64,000 nt of DNA. Source: an uncultured Oscillospiraceae bacterium. GTDB taxonomy: Bacteria; Bacillota; Clostridia; Oscillospirales; Acutalibacteraceae. The stretch covers positions 1 through 64,000 of the forward strand of contig CASFCH010000027.1 of NCBI GenBank assembly GCA_949293315.1, given 5' to 3'. The notes beneath the pieces are model-generated. The model was not told where the DNA came from, made no database searches, and saw nothing but the letters and a program-made list of their open reading frames with translations. Shown piece after piece: positions 52,279 to 61,100 of the stretch (position 1 is the stretch's first letter; the number at the start of each line of letters is the position of its first letter). The translations under genes and the position numbers were made by a program.

Positions 52279-52632
52279 ATGCGGGAAAGTGTGTATGCCT
52301 GCAATGAATGCGGGATGGCGGAGCGCGCCCGCGGACGGGAGGCCCTTTTGCAGGAGGCGTTCATCCGGCTGAAGATGAGAAAGGGCGCCTTCCCCTACGA
52401 CGGGGAGATGGGCAGTCTGCTGCATACGATTGGAGATGCGCCGCCAAAAGAGTGCGCGGAGCTGGCGTTCGCCTATGCGCGCGAGGCGCTGATCCCGCTG
52501 GCGGATGTACGGGTGATCGGGGCGGAGGTGCTCCGGGCGGACGGACTGCCCGACGCGGTGGAAGTTACACTGGATGCCTATGGCGTCCGGGAGAAAGTGA
52601 GGATCAAGCTGAATGCAGACGCAGCAGGATGA
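52279..52632 (+). CDS. Phage baseplate wedge-like protein (XkdS-like)
   Basis: 117 residues; SLLHTIGDAPPKECAELAFA (~45-64) and a C-terminal strand VTLDAYGVREKVRI. It takes the XkdS/gp25 place before the baseplate J gene, which it overlaps by 20 nt. Call by position and partial pattern. Confidence 0.62.
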   Translation: MRESVYACNECGMAERARGREALLQEAFIRLKMRKGAFPYDGEMGSLLHTIGDAPPKECAELAFAYAREALIPLADVRVIGAEVLRADGLPDAVEVTLDAYGVREKVRIKLNADAAG

Positions 52633-53734
52633 AATTACACTGGAATCTCTCGTGGGGGAGATGGAGAGTGCTTTTGAGGAGCAGGCCGGATATCCGGCCG
52701 GGAGCGCGACGGATGTCGGCATTCGGATACGAACCCTGGCCGGAGAGCTCTATGCGCTCTATACGCGGCTGAAATTTTTTATCCGGCAGTCCTTTCCGGA
52801 CACGGCAACCGGGACGTATCTGGAGGAGCATGCCCGGATGCGGGGACTTGTACGCAAGGCTGCCGGTACGGCGACCGGGACAGTGACGTTTTACCGGGAG
52901 CAGTCGCAGGATTCCGGGGTGGTGGGGTACGATCCCGCGCAGGACCCGCTGCTCGCTTCGGCGGTGGAGATCCCACAGGGGACAATCTGCGCCACGGGCG
53001 GCAGCAGCCCGCGCCAGTATGTGACGGATGCGGCGTGCCGGATGGAGCCCGGCGCGTGGGAGGTTCAGGCGGCGGTCACCGCCGCCGAGGGCGGGCGCAG
53101 CTACAATGCGGCCCCCGGCGCGGTCCATGATATCATCAATGCGCCGCAGGGCGTGAGCGGTGTGATCAACCGCGGCTATATCACCGGCGGCGGGGATGCG
53201 GAGACGGACGACGCCCTGCGCCGCCGCATCGAGCAGAGCTACAGCGCGCGGGACAACGGCGTCAATACGCAATACTATAAAAATATTGCCACCTCCTTTG
53301 AACAGGTGCTCAGCGCCGGTGTGATCCCCCGCGTGCGCGGGGATGGCACGGTGGATGTGGCCGTGCGCACGCACACCAATACGGGGGCGGAGCTGATCGA
53401 GGCGATCACCCGGGCGATCGAGGAGAACCGGGAGCTGTGCTGCGATGTGCTGGTGCGCTACGCCACGGCATATGACGTATCGTTTGAGCTGGATGTAACG
53501 GCGTGCTATGGCAGTGATCGGGAGCAGATCGGCGCTGCGTGTGAAAGTGCCGCAGCGGAATATGTCGACGCACTTGCGGTAGGGGAGCCGGTGCGCCTGA
53601 GCGTGCTGACGGGGCGTGTGATGGGGATCGACGGCGTGGTCAACTGCCGGATCGTCTCTCCTGCGGAGGATGTTTGCCCGCCGCTTGACGCCTATACGGC
53701 GCCGCAGATCGCGGTGACGGTCGGCCTGGAGTAG
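52613..53734 (+). CDS. Phage baseplate J family protein (XkdT-like)
   Basis: 373 residues. Typical features: SATDVGIRIRTLAGELYALY (~30-49), GTYLEEHARMRGLVRKAAGT (~67-86), GVIPRVRGDGTVDVAVRTHT (~237-256), and an internal NRGYITGGGDAETDDALRRR (~185-204). Forms the outer baseplate wedge in contractile tails. Full length, no disruption. Confidence 0.88.
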   Translation: MQTQQDEITLESLVGEMESAFEEQAGYPAGSATDVGIRIRTLAGELYALYTRLKFFIRQSFPDTATGTYLEEHARMRGLVRKAAGTATGTVTFYREQSQDSGVVGYDPAQDPLLASAVEIPQGTICATGGSSPRQYVTDAACRMEPGAWEVQAAVTAAEGGRSYNAAPGAVHDIINAPQGVSGVINRGYITGGGDAETDDALRRRIEQSYSARDNGVNTQYYKNIATSFEQVLSAGVIPRVRGDGTVDVAVRTHTNTGAELIEAITRAIEENRELCCDVLVRYATAYDVSFELDVTACYGSDREQIGAACESAAAEYVDALAVGEPVRLSVLTGRVMGIDGVVNCRIVSPAEDVCPPLDAYTAPQIAVTVGLE

Positions 53735-53743
53735 GGGGAGCAT

Positions 53744-54298
53744 ATGGAGATTTTAAACAGGCTCCGGGATGTGACGGAGCGTCTTAGTGTGTATGATTTT
53801 GGACGGGAGCCCTCCGTTCCGGCGGAGCTGTACGCCTATGCGGCGGGGCTTGAGAAAATTGCGCAGAAAATCGACGGCGCGCTGGCGGATCTGTTCCCTG
53901 CCACGGCGGGAGAGGCCGGGCTGCGGCGGTTTGAGCGTCTGCTTCACCTGCTGCCGGAGGGGGAAATGGCAGTCCGCAGACAGCGGATCTGTGAACGGAT
54001 GGCGCGCCGTGCCGGCACCTGGAGCCGGGCGGAGTACTTTCAGGAGATTGAGAAAAGCGGATTTACCGGGACGTGGTCCGAGGAGCCCGAAAATTTTACC
54101 CTGCGCTTCCATTTTGCGCAGGGGGCCACGCCGCAGCAGATGCGGGATGTGTTTTCCGCGTCCTATCGGCTGCTCCCGGCGCACCTGAGGCCGGCGGCCG
54201 ATACCCGTCCGCTGACGTGGGATCAGATCGACGCCGCGGCCATGCCGTTTTCCCATTGGGATGAGAGCTGTATCTGCTGGGATGCGGCCGGCGCGTGA
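53744..54298 (+). CDS. Phage tail protein I-like (XkdU/YmfQ family)
   Basis: 184 residues: LRDVTERLSVYDFGREPSVP (~5-24), ADLFPATAGEAGLRRFERLL (~48-67), MARRAGTWSRAEYFQEIEKS. This is the DUF2313/YmfQ pattern, a baseplate component following gp47/J. Its end overlaps the next upstream frame only. Confidence 0.78.
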   Translation: MEILNRLRDVTERLSVYDFGREPSVPAELYAYAAGLEKIAQKIDGALADLFPATAGEAGLRRFERLLHLLPEGEMAVRRQRICERMARRAGTWSRAEYFQEIEKSGFTGTWSEEPENFTLRFHFAQGATPQQMRDVFSASYRLLPAHLRPAADTRPLTWDQIDAAAMPFSHWDESCICWDAAGA

Positions 54299-54312
54299 CA
54301 GAGGAGGAGCAT

Positions 54313-54786
54313 ATGGCAAGTTATAACAAAACACCGAATTTGGGCCTGAACGACTGGGCCGGATCGGACAGCCCGGAGCGGGCCGATTTTAACAGGGACA
54401 ATTCCATCCTTGATACCCAGCTGGGCGGGCATGTGCGGGATGCGTCCATCCATGTGACGGCTGGGGAAAAGGAGAAATGGAATGTCCCCACGGAGTTTAA
54501 TATGTATTTTGGAACCAATGCGGACAGCCGCGAGATCAAATTGGGCTATCAGCCCACGGCGGTATTCGTCTATCCGCAGGATATGCCCATGATCCGCATG
54601 GATTTTACCACCCGGCAGACGGAGTGCTATTTTGGCGCGGCAGGGCGGGAATTTAACAGCCGCGGGATCGCCATCACGTCGGACGGTTTCACCGTGCGCA
54701 ACAATTACCGCTACCTGAGCGGCGAGAGCGATCTGATCATGCTCAATAAGGCGAACACCAACTATATTTTTCTGGTGTGGAAGTGA
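54313..54786 (+). CDS. Phage tail fibre/collar-like protein
   Basis: 157 residues: NKTPNLGLNDWAGSDSPERA (~4-23) followed by ILDTQLGGHVRDASIHVTAG is the fibre N-terminal pattern of PBSX-like clusters. The rest is beta-rich. It probably attaches at the baseplate rim and contacts the target cell. ATG 54313 follows GGAGGAG. Last gene of the phage block; no holin, amidase or integrase follows. Confidence 0.7.
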   Translation: MASYNKTPNLGLNDWAGSDSPERADFNRDNSILDTQLGGHVRDASIHVTAGEKEKWNVPTEFNMYFGTNADSREIKLGYQPTAVFVYPQDMPMIRMDFTTRQTECYFGAAGREFNSRGIAITSDGFTVRNNYRYLSGESDLIMLNKANTNYIFLVWK

Positions 54787-54801
54787 GGGCATTTTTCCCT
54801 C

Positions 54802-54830
54802 TTGATTTTTTTGCGGTTTTCCGCTATGAT
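54802..54830 (+). promoter_or_regulatory. Promoter for the P-type ATPase
   Basis: TTGATT (54802-54807), 17 bp, TATGAT (54825-54830). It leaves a ~200 nt leader. Confidence 0.65.
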
Positions 54831-54927
54831 AACAGCAGGCGGCTTTTTCCGCAGAAGGGAAGATTTGATACAATGGACGATGCCGGCGACGCCGACACCC
54901 CTCCCAGTATGAAACTGAATACAGCAA

Positions 54928-55020
54928 GATCAGGCATGGCTTGTACGCTGCGGCGTACGGGCTGTGCCTTTTTGTGTCCTCAAGCCTGATCCTGCCCGAG
55001 CGGCAGTCAGAATATTTTTT
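54928..55020 (+). promoter_or_regulatory. Structured leader of the P-type ATPase
   Basis: GATCAGGC (54928-54935) pairs with GCCTGATC (54984-54991) around a nested GTACGC/GCGTAC hairpin; CTGCC/GGCAG follows, then TCAGAATATTTTTT, like a terminator. It may sense an ion or product. The yybP-ykoY pattern was not recognised. Confidence 0.4.
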
Positions 55021-55040
55021 GAAAGGAGTGATCGATCCCT

Positions 55041-57701
55041 ATGGATCGTCACAAGCGAAAGCCTTGGCACGCGCTGCCTCTGCCGGAGGTACTCCGGGAA
55101 CTGGAGACCACCGCGGAGGGACTGAGCGACGCCGAGGCGGCAAACAGACTGAAACAAAACGGTAAAAATGAGCTGTGCGCGCGCCCGCCCCGCACACTGG
55201 GGCAGATGCTGCGCGCACAGATCCTGGATCCGATGGTGCTGATCCTCATCGGCGCCGCAGTCCTGTCGGCGGCACTCCAGGAGTGGACGGAGGCTGCGGT
55301 CATCGGGCTGATTGTGGTACTCAATGCGGTGATTGGTATCGTGCAGGAGAAAAAGGCACAGTCGTCGCTCGAGGCCCTGCGCCGGATGAGCGCACCCACA
55401 GCACGCGTTCTGCGCCAGGGGGAGGAGAGCGTCGTGCCGGCTGCGGAGCTGGTCGTGGGGGATATTGTACAGCTGCGCGACGGGGACATGGTCCCGGCTG
55501 ATCTGCGGCTGATCGACTCGGCCAACCTCAAAATCCAGGAGGCCTCCCTGACGGGGGAGTCCGTCCCTGTGGAGAAGGATGCGGACTCCTGCCCGGCGGA
55601 GTCGTGCGCGCTGGCCGACCGGTGCAATATGGCCTACTCCTCCTCTATTGTCACCTATGGACGTGCGGAGGGCGTCGTTGTCGCCACGGGGATGCAGACC
55701 CAGGTGGGCGATGTCGCCTCCATGCTCGACAGCCAGGATGACACGGACACACCGCTGAAACGTAAGTTGAATGCAGTGGGCAAGGTGCTCACCGCAGTAG
55801 GCGTGGTGATCTGTGTGCTAATCTTCGCCATTGGCGCACTGTATGGCCGGCCGATGGTGCCGCAGCTGCTGGTGGCAATTTCGCTGGCGATCTCCATTAT
55901 CCCGGAGGGCCTCCCCGCTACGGCGACGATTGTCATGGCGCTGGGTGTCCGGCGCATGGCGCGTCAGAATGCACTGATCCGCAAGCTGCCGGCCGTAGAG
56001 ACGCTTGGGAGCGCCACCGTGATTTGCAGTGATAAAACCGGGACGCTCACGCTCAATAAAATGACCGTTAAAGAGATTTATCAATACAATCCCTCCGGTG
56101 AGGCGGAAGCTGTCCCCGTGCCCCAAAATCTGGAGGGGGATCCCGCATTGGAACAGATGATGTATGCCGCCGCGCTGTGCAATGATGCGAGCTTTGATCC
56201 GGATCACGCCGGCGAGATCATCGGGGACCCTACGGAGGGAGCCCTGCTGTATCTGGCGCGGGGCTTCGGGATGGACCATGAGGCGCTGGAGGATCAGTAT
56301 CCGCGCCTGTTTGAACAGCCTTTTGACTCCGGCCGTAAGCGTATGACAACGGTGCACCGGATCGGCGGGGAAAATATCGCCTATACCAAGGGCGCGGTAG
56401 AGGAGCTGCTGGATAGGTGTACGCGTGTACGTACCCCGTCGGGGGAGGTTCCCCTCACCGAGGATGTCCGGGACAGCATCCTGACGGCCTGCCACAGGAT
56501 GTCGGCGCGCGCGCTGCGTGTACTCGGATTTGCCAGCCGGATTCTGCCGCAGGTACCGGAGGATGAGGAGGCGGACGTCGAATGGGAGCTCGTCTTCCTG
56601 GGTGCGGTCGGGATGATCGATCCGCCGCGCAGGGAGGTGGCAAAGTCCGTCCACACCTGCCGGGAGGCTGGGATCCGCACGGTGATGATCACCGGCGACC
56701 ATCGGGATACCGCCCTTGCCATCGCCGGGGAGCTCGGGATCTGCGGCCCCGGGGACGGGGTGCTCACGGGAGATGAATTGGAACAGATGCGTGACGAGGA
56801 TCTGGACCGCGCCGTGCCGCACACGGCGGTGTTTGCCCGGGTTTCTCCGGCGGATAAGCTGCGGATTGTACGATCATTACAGCGTACGGGCGAGGTTGCC
56901 GCGATGACGGGGGACGGGGTCAATGACGCTCCGGCGCTCAAGGCCGCCGATATCGGCGTCGCAATGGGCCGCGGCGGCACGGATGTCGCCAAGGATGCGG
57001 CGGATATGATCCTGCTCGATGACAGCTTTACCACAATCGCCTATGCCATCCGGGAGGGGCGGCGCGTCTACCGGAATATCCAAAAGGTAATCCAGTTCCT
57101 GCTGGCCGGGAATATTGCGGAGATCACCACCCTTTTTGCGGCGACGCTCTTTAACTGGGATGCGCCGCTTCAGGCGGTACATATCCTGTGGGTCAATCTG
57201 GCCACAGCCACGCTCCCGGCGCTCGCCCTCGGGGTAGATCCGCCCGCCCGGGACATCATGCATCAGCGTCCGGTCCGCTCCGGGACACTGTTTGAAAAGG
57301 ATTTGATCGGGCGCGTGCTGACACAGGGGATCTTTGTCGCGGCGATGACGACTGTGGCGTATTGGATCGGCGTGGCGGAGGGATCTGCCGCCGCGGGACA
57401 GACAATGGCGTTTTGCGTGCTGGCCTTTTCCCAGATGCTGCGCGCGCTGGATCAGCGCTCCAATATCGCGCCAATCTGGCAGCGCGGGCAGGGGCACAAC
57501 CCGTGGCTCTGGCTCTCCTTTGCCGTATCCGCGGTGCTGGTGGGCTGTATTCTGCTGATTCCCCCGTTACAGGCCGCCTTTCAGGTGGTTCCATTAGGCG
57601 CGGATCAATTTGGGATTGCTGTGGGGCTGTCGCTCCTGTCGATCGTACAGATTGAGGCCGTAAAAGCGTTGAAACGCCTGTGCGGGCGAAAGAAAAAATA
57701 A
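55041..57701 (+). CDS. Cation-transporting P-type ATPase, calcium type
   Basis: 886 residues, P2-type pump. N-terminal cation_ATPase_N region (KPWHALPLPEVLRELETTAE), actuator motif SLTGESVPVEK (~172-182), the helix PEGLPATATIVMALGVRR (~288-305) with the calcium-type glutamate, phosphorylated aspartate in CSDKTGTLT (~328-336), ATP site KGAVEELLDR (~451-460), and hinge TGDGVNDAPALKAADIG (~622-638). About ten membrane helices. It exports Ca2+ (or Mn2+) at the cost of ATP. Confidence 0.92.
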   Translation: MDRHKRKPWHALPLPEVLRELETTAEGLSDAEAANRLKQNGKNELCARPPRTLGQMLRAQILDPMVLILIGAAVLSAALQEWTEAAVIGLIVVLNAVIGIVQEKKAQSSLEALRRMSAPTARVLRQGEESVVPAAELVVGDIVQLRDGDMVPADLRLIDSANLKIQEASLTGESVPVEKDADSCPAESCALADRCNMAYSSSIVTYGRAEGVVVATGMQTQVGDVASMLDSQDDTDTPLKRKLNAVGKVLTAVGVVICVLIFAIGALYGRPMVPQLLVAISLAISIIPEGLPATATIVMALGVRRMARQNALIRKLPAVETLGSATVICSDKTGTLTLNKMTVKEIYQYNPSGEAEAVPVPQNLEGDPALEQMMYAAALCNDASFDPDHAGEIIGDPTEGALLYLARGFGMDHEALEDQYPRLFEQPFDSGRKRMTTVHRIGGENIAYTKGAVEELLDRCTRVRTPSGEVPLTEDVRDSILTACHRMSARALRVLGFASRILPQVPEDEEADVEWELVFLGAVGMIDPPRREVAKSVHTCREAGIRTVMITGDHRDTALAIAGELGICGPGDGVLTGDELEQMRDEDLDRAVPHTAVFARVSPADKLRIVRSLQRTGEVAAMTGDGVNDAPALKAADIGVAMGRGGTDVAKDAADMILLDDSFTTIAYAIREGRRVYRNIQKVIQFLLAGNIAEITTLFAATLFNWDAPLQAVHILWVNLATATLPALALGVDPPARDIMHQRPVRSGTLFEKDLIGRVLTQGIFVAAMTTVAYWIGVAEGSAAAGQTMAFCVLAFSQMLRALDQRSNIAPIWQRGQGHNPWLWLSFAVSAVLVGCILLIPPLQAAFQVVPLGADQFGIAVGLSLLSIVQIEAVKALKRLCGRKKK

Positions 57702-57723
57702 ATCGGCGCCAAATTAAAAAGGC

Positions 57724-57765
57724 GGGGAGCCGGCTGCCATATGCCGGCTCCCCATATTTTTATTC
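57724..57765. terminator. Bidirectional terminator
   Basis: GGGGAGCCGGC and GCCGGCTCCCC with an 8-nt loop, then ATATTTTTATT on the plus side. It lies between the converging P-type ATPase and marR genes. Confidence 0.85.
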
Positions 57766-57768
57766 TGT

Positions 57769-58269
57769 TTACGGGTCCATTTTGTGCAGCACCGGTTCGC
57801 TCTGGACGCTGGAATCCATGATGTCCCCAAATTTGACAATAAAATCTGTAAGACGCCGCAGCTCTTCCGGGGAAATATCTTTTAAAATGGAAAAAATAGG
57901 CTCCCATTCCGTCAGGATCAGCTGACTGCGCTTGAAATAGAGTTCTCTGCCCCTGGGGGAGAGCTTTAAAATAATGCTCTTTTTATTCCCGGCGAGGCGG
58001 TAACGCTCGACCAGTCCGAGGGAGGTCAGCGTTTTCACATATTTTGAAAAGTTGCTGGCCGGGATCCCAATCTTCCTGGCCAGGGTGACCATATTGTACA
58101 TGCCGTCTTCAAATTCCAGGATGCATTCCAATGTCTGCCATTCGTGTGCGGTAAGAGGGATGTCCACGCCGCCGATCCGCTTATCCGTCTGAAAATGGGC
58201 ATACAGATTGGCATACCGGATCAGGGAGCGCACGAGTTCACGATATGGCCCCATCCACTGAAGTTCCAA
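57769..58269 (-). CDS. MarR-family transcriptional regulator
   Basis: 166 residues. Winged helix: LTAHEWQTLECILEF, then ARKIGIPASNFSKYVKTLTS (recognition helix) and the wing RLAGNKKSIILKLSPRGREL. The start is taken as TTG 58269 because AGGAGGTG lies 6 nt upstream; ATG 58308 has no ribosome binding site. It is divergent from the hydrolase gene and may repress it or itself. Confidence 0.88.
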   Translation of the reverse strand: MELQWMGPYRELVRSLIRYANLYAHFQTDKRIGGVDIPLTAHEWQTLECILEFEDGMYNMVTLARKIGIPASNFSKYVKTLTSLGLVERYRLAGNKKSIILKLSPRGRELYFKRSQLILTEWEPIFSILKDISPEELRRLTDFIVKFGDIMDSSVQSEPVLHKMDP

Positions 58270-58481
58270 GCCATCACCTCCTGTAAAAGAATTCAGGGGA
58301 GGGTTCATGCGGCCGCCGCATCATCGCGGCACGCTCCCTCCAAGGTGCAGGATCCACCTGTGTTCCTCTGCGCACAGAAAGATTTTATTCTATTATAGCA
58401 GAAAGTGAAAAAAATCGCGAGAAAAATATTATTTTGTAAAAAATTACAAAAAAATTCCTCAATCATTGTAATAATTGTGTA

Positions 58482-58510
58482 TTGAAAAATATGATACAAT
58501 TCTGCATAAT
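58482..58510 (+). promoter_or_regulatory. Promoter in the marR-hydrolase gap
   Basis: TTGAAA (58482-58487), 17 bp, CATAAT (58505-58510). AATTGT and ACAATT arms flank it, a possible MarR operator. The region is AT-rich. Confidence 0.5.
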
Positions 58511-58561
58511 AATATACATAAAACAACAAAAATTTTGCTTTGTTATGTGTAGAGCGCAGAG

Positions 58562-58605
58562 AAAGGCATAACACACAGCGAATGCTGTCGTGTTGTGCCT
58601 TTTAA
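58562..58605 (+). terminator. Hairpin in the hydrolase leader
   Basis: AAAGGCATAACAC and ACAGC pair with GCTGT and GTGTTGTGCCTTTT. It is terminator-like with a short T-run, inside the leader, so it may attenuate transcription. Confidence 0.5.
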
Positions 58606-58706
58606 AGTAAATTGAAAGGGAACCGGCATGAAGGGGGGATAGGCGCCGGAAAGGATTCAGACAGGGGATTTAAACCATAAAGGAAGGAAAGCGAGGCAGG
58701 CGAACA

Positions 58707-60797
58707 ATGAAGAATCATAAGAAAAGGAATGTAATTGCACTGGCGGTATGTCTGGCGGTTATTTTCGTGAGCAGCTTTGCGGCACAGCTGATCTCTTCGC
58801 AGGGCGGGAAAATCAAGATCGAGCAGATCCAGATCGATTCCCGTGGGGCAATGCTCTCCGCGGATCTGTACTATCCCGCAGGGGTAAGCGACACGGACAG
58901 CCTGCCGGCGATTGTCGTGGCGCACGGCGCCGGTGTGACAAAGGGCAATATGCGCGGAATCGCGGAGGAGCTGGCCCGCCGTCAGTTCGTGGTGCTGAAT
59001 GTCAACGGATACGGAACCGGCTTGAGCGAAATGCCCCCGAATGATGAAAACGACATGGGCGAGCAGGGGCTGGATCTGTGGACCACGCCCAGCGGAATGC
59101 TGGATGCCGTGAACTTTGTCCGCACGCTCAACTTTGTGGATCCGGAGCGGATCGGTGTGGCCGGACACTCGCAGGGATCGAGAAGAGCGGGACAGACCGC
59201 CGTGATGGACTGTGGATATCTGAATTTCAACGATATCATGATCAATGTGCTGTATGATACCTTCGGCCAGACTTTTACGGCCGAGGAGATCACTCGGGAC
59301 GCCGATGCGCTCGCGTCTGAGCGGCTGGACGAAGAGCAGCTCGCCTATTACACGCAGCTTCGGGCCGAAAAGCGCGCGGAATACGACACCATGGTAAAGG
59401 CGGTGTGCCTGATCGGCGGTACGGCTGAAAACGGCGGTGCGGCCCAGACGGTCGAGGTAGCCGGCCACAGCGTGACCCGGAACTGTCAGGTGAATATGGC
59501 GTTGATCGGCGGAAACTACGATTTCGGTGTTGCGGCTTTCCCCAGCGGCGAGACGGCTAAGGAGAGCTGGCATATCACGGACGGAATGGAGCTGGAAAAC
59601 TGGTATGTGCTTGATGACGAGACCGCCAGCAGCACTCAGCTGGGGAACATCTATGATCTCTCCGCCGACAGCAATGCCGATCTTCAGGATGCGATTGAAA
59701 ATCGCAGCACACGCATCATCTGCCTCCATCCGGAGACACACAGTAAGAACTTTTTCTCGGTTCAGACGGCCCGGTATATTGTCAAATACTTTGAGCAGGT
59801 ATTCCAGTACAACGGCGGTGAGCTGGGCGCGGAGGGCGCCTCACCCGTAGATACGCAGAGCGTGATCTTCCTCTGGCGTGAGGGATTAAACTTTGTGGCG
59901 GCTATGGCGATGATCGCCATGCTGGCGCCGCTTGCCGGTCTGCTGTATGAGACAAAATTCTTTGTCTCCTGCGCTGGGACGAATGAACTGAACCCGACCG
60001 TGTACAGCAAAAAGAGATACTGGATTACGAGTGTGGTTGCAGCAGTTACAGGCGGCGTGGCGATCTATATCGTCAATTCCATTTTTGCGCCGGGGCTGCC
60101 GAACATCGGGCTGTTCCCGCTCTTCCCGAGCTGGTGGCTGACGCCGATTTTCCTGGCGCTCTTTGCGGTAGCTGCGATCATACAGCTGGTGGTGTTCCAC
60201 CTGATCGACAAGAAGAAATACGGCCACTCCTTCATGCAGTCTCTGAACTTGAAGATGAAGGTGACATCCGTGCTGAAAACGCTGCTTGCGGCCGGAATCC
60301 TGATGCTGGCGGCGTACGGGACGCTCACGGTTGTCAAATACCTGTTCAATCAGGACTTCAGGCTGTGGATGTATGCCTTTGAGGAGATGAAGGTGGAGTA
60401 TTGGGGCGATGTGCTCAAATACGCACTGCTGATGTTCCCGCAGTTGCTTCTGGTAGGGGCCGCCATCAACTACGCGCCGCGAAAAGATATCCCCGGATGG
60501 CTGGATGAACTGCTCGTCGTTGTGTTCAACAGCGTTGGAATCTGGGTGGTTGCCATCATCAATATCCTTCTGCTCAACGGAGGATCCACGGAGATGTTCA
60601 GCAACTTTACCTCCACATACGGATTCCTCCTGTCGGTCCCGGTGGTGGTATTCCTCACCAGGCGGCTGTATAAAACGACAAAGAGCATCTGGCTGGGTGC
60701 GGCCGTGAATGCGCTGCTGCTCGCGTGGCAGCTTACGGCCATCGGATACAATATCTACTGCGCGCAGAACTGGGCAAGCGTCTTCTTCAATGTGTAA
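58707..60797 (+). CDS. Alpha/beta hydrolase with multi-helix membrane domain
   Basis: 696 residues. N-terminal membrane helix (~9-28), then an alpha/beta hydrolase domain (~35-380): oxyanion region VVAHGAGVTKGN (~70-81), nucleophile serine in GVAGHSQGSRRAGQ (~150-163) and likely histidine near LHPETHSKNFF (~343). The C-terminal half has about eight membrane helices (~390-690). Substrate unknown; an ester or small peptide at the outer face is possible. It is divergent from marR. ATG 58707 follows GGAGG-like GGAAGGAAAG. Confidence 0.8.
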   Translation: MKNHKKRNVIALAVCLAVIFVSSFAAQLISSQGGKIKIEQIQIDSRGAMLSADLYYPAGVSDTDSLPAIVVAHGAGVTKGNMRGIAEELARRQFVVLNVNGYGTGLSEMPPNDENDMGEQGLDLWTTPSGMLDAVNFVRTLNFVDPERIGVAGHSQGSRRAGQTAVMDCGYLNFNDIMINVLYDTFGQTFTAEEITRDADALASERLDEEQLAYYTQLRAEKRAEYDTMVKAVCLIGGTAENGGAAQTVEVAGHSVTRNCQVNMALIGGNYDFGVAAFPSGETAKESWHITDGMELENWYVLDDETASSTQLGNIYDLSADSNADLQDAIENRSTRIICLHPETHSKNFFSVQTARYIVKYFEQVFQYNGGELGAEGASPVDTQSVIFLWREGLNFVAAMAMIAMLAPLAGLLYETKFFVSCAGTNELNPTVYSKKRYWITSVVAAVTGGVAIYIVNSIFAPGLPNIGLFPLFPSWWLTPIFLALFAVAAIIQLVVFHLIDKKKYGHSFMQSLNLKMKVTSVLKTLLAAGILMLAAYGTLTVVKYLFNQDFRLWMYAFEEMKVEYWGDVLKYALLMFPQLLLVGAAINYAPRKDIPGWLDELLVVVFNSVGIWVVAIINILLLNGGSTEMFSNFTSTYGFLLSVPVVVFLTRRLYKTTKSIWLGAAVNALLLAWQLTAIGYNIYCAQNWASVFFNV

Positions 60798-60964
60798 GAA
60801 AAGTTCTTTCTGCGCTGGCGCTTAAGAGAAAAGGTGCGGTATATGGGGCTCCGGAAGGGCGGAGAGACAAAAGGAGCTGTCCGCCGTCCGGAAGCTTACC
60901 GGATTTCGGCAGAATGACGGAACAGCACGGTTCCACCCCCATACGCACCTGATTCAATGAATAA

Positions 60965-61004
60965 AACGCGCTCCGGATCGGATAAATTCGGGGCGCGTTT
61001 TTTT
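60965..61004 (+). terminator. Terminator after the hydrolase
   Basis: AACGCGC and CCG pair with CGG and GCGCGTT, followed by T7. No gene is seen from 60798 to 61100. Confidence 0.8.
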
Positions 61005-61053
61005 GCACGGCTGAGGCAGTCACGGCGGGGGCTCAGAATTTTGCATTTCCCCA

Positions 61054-61083
61054 TTGCAAAGGAGTGATGTTTTATTGTATACT
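61054..61083 (+). promoter_or_regulatory. Promoter for the ABC exporter
   Basis: TTGCAA (61054-61059), 18 bp, TATACT (61078-61083), very close to the ATG at 61101, so the leader is short. Confidence 0.5.
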
Positions 61084-61100
61084 TGCCATGAGGTGATTTG

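Noticed and set aside
43415-54800. Attachment sites or integrase for the phage block
   Set aside because: No direct repeat was found at the two ends and no integrase-like gene is in the block.
54777-54989. 70-codon ORF in the P-type ATPase leader
   Set aside because: It starts inside the end of the fibre gene, overlaps the promoter and the structured leader, and shows no family features.
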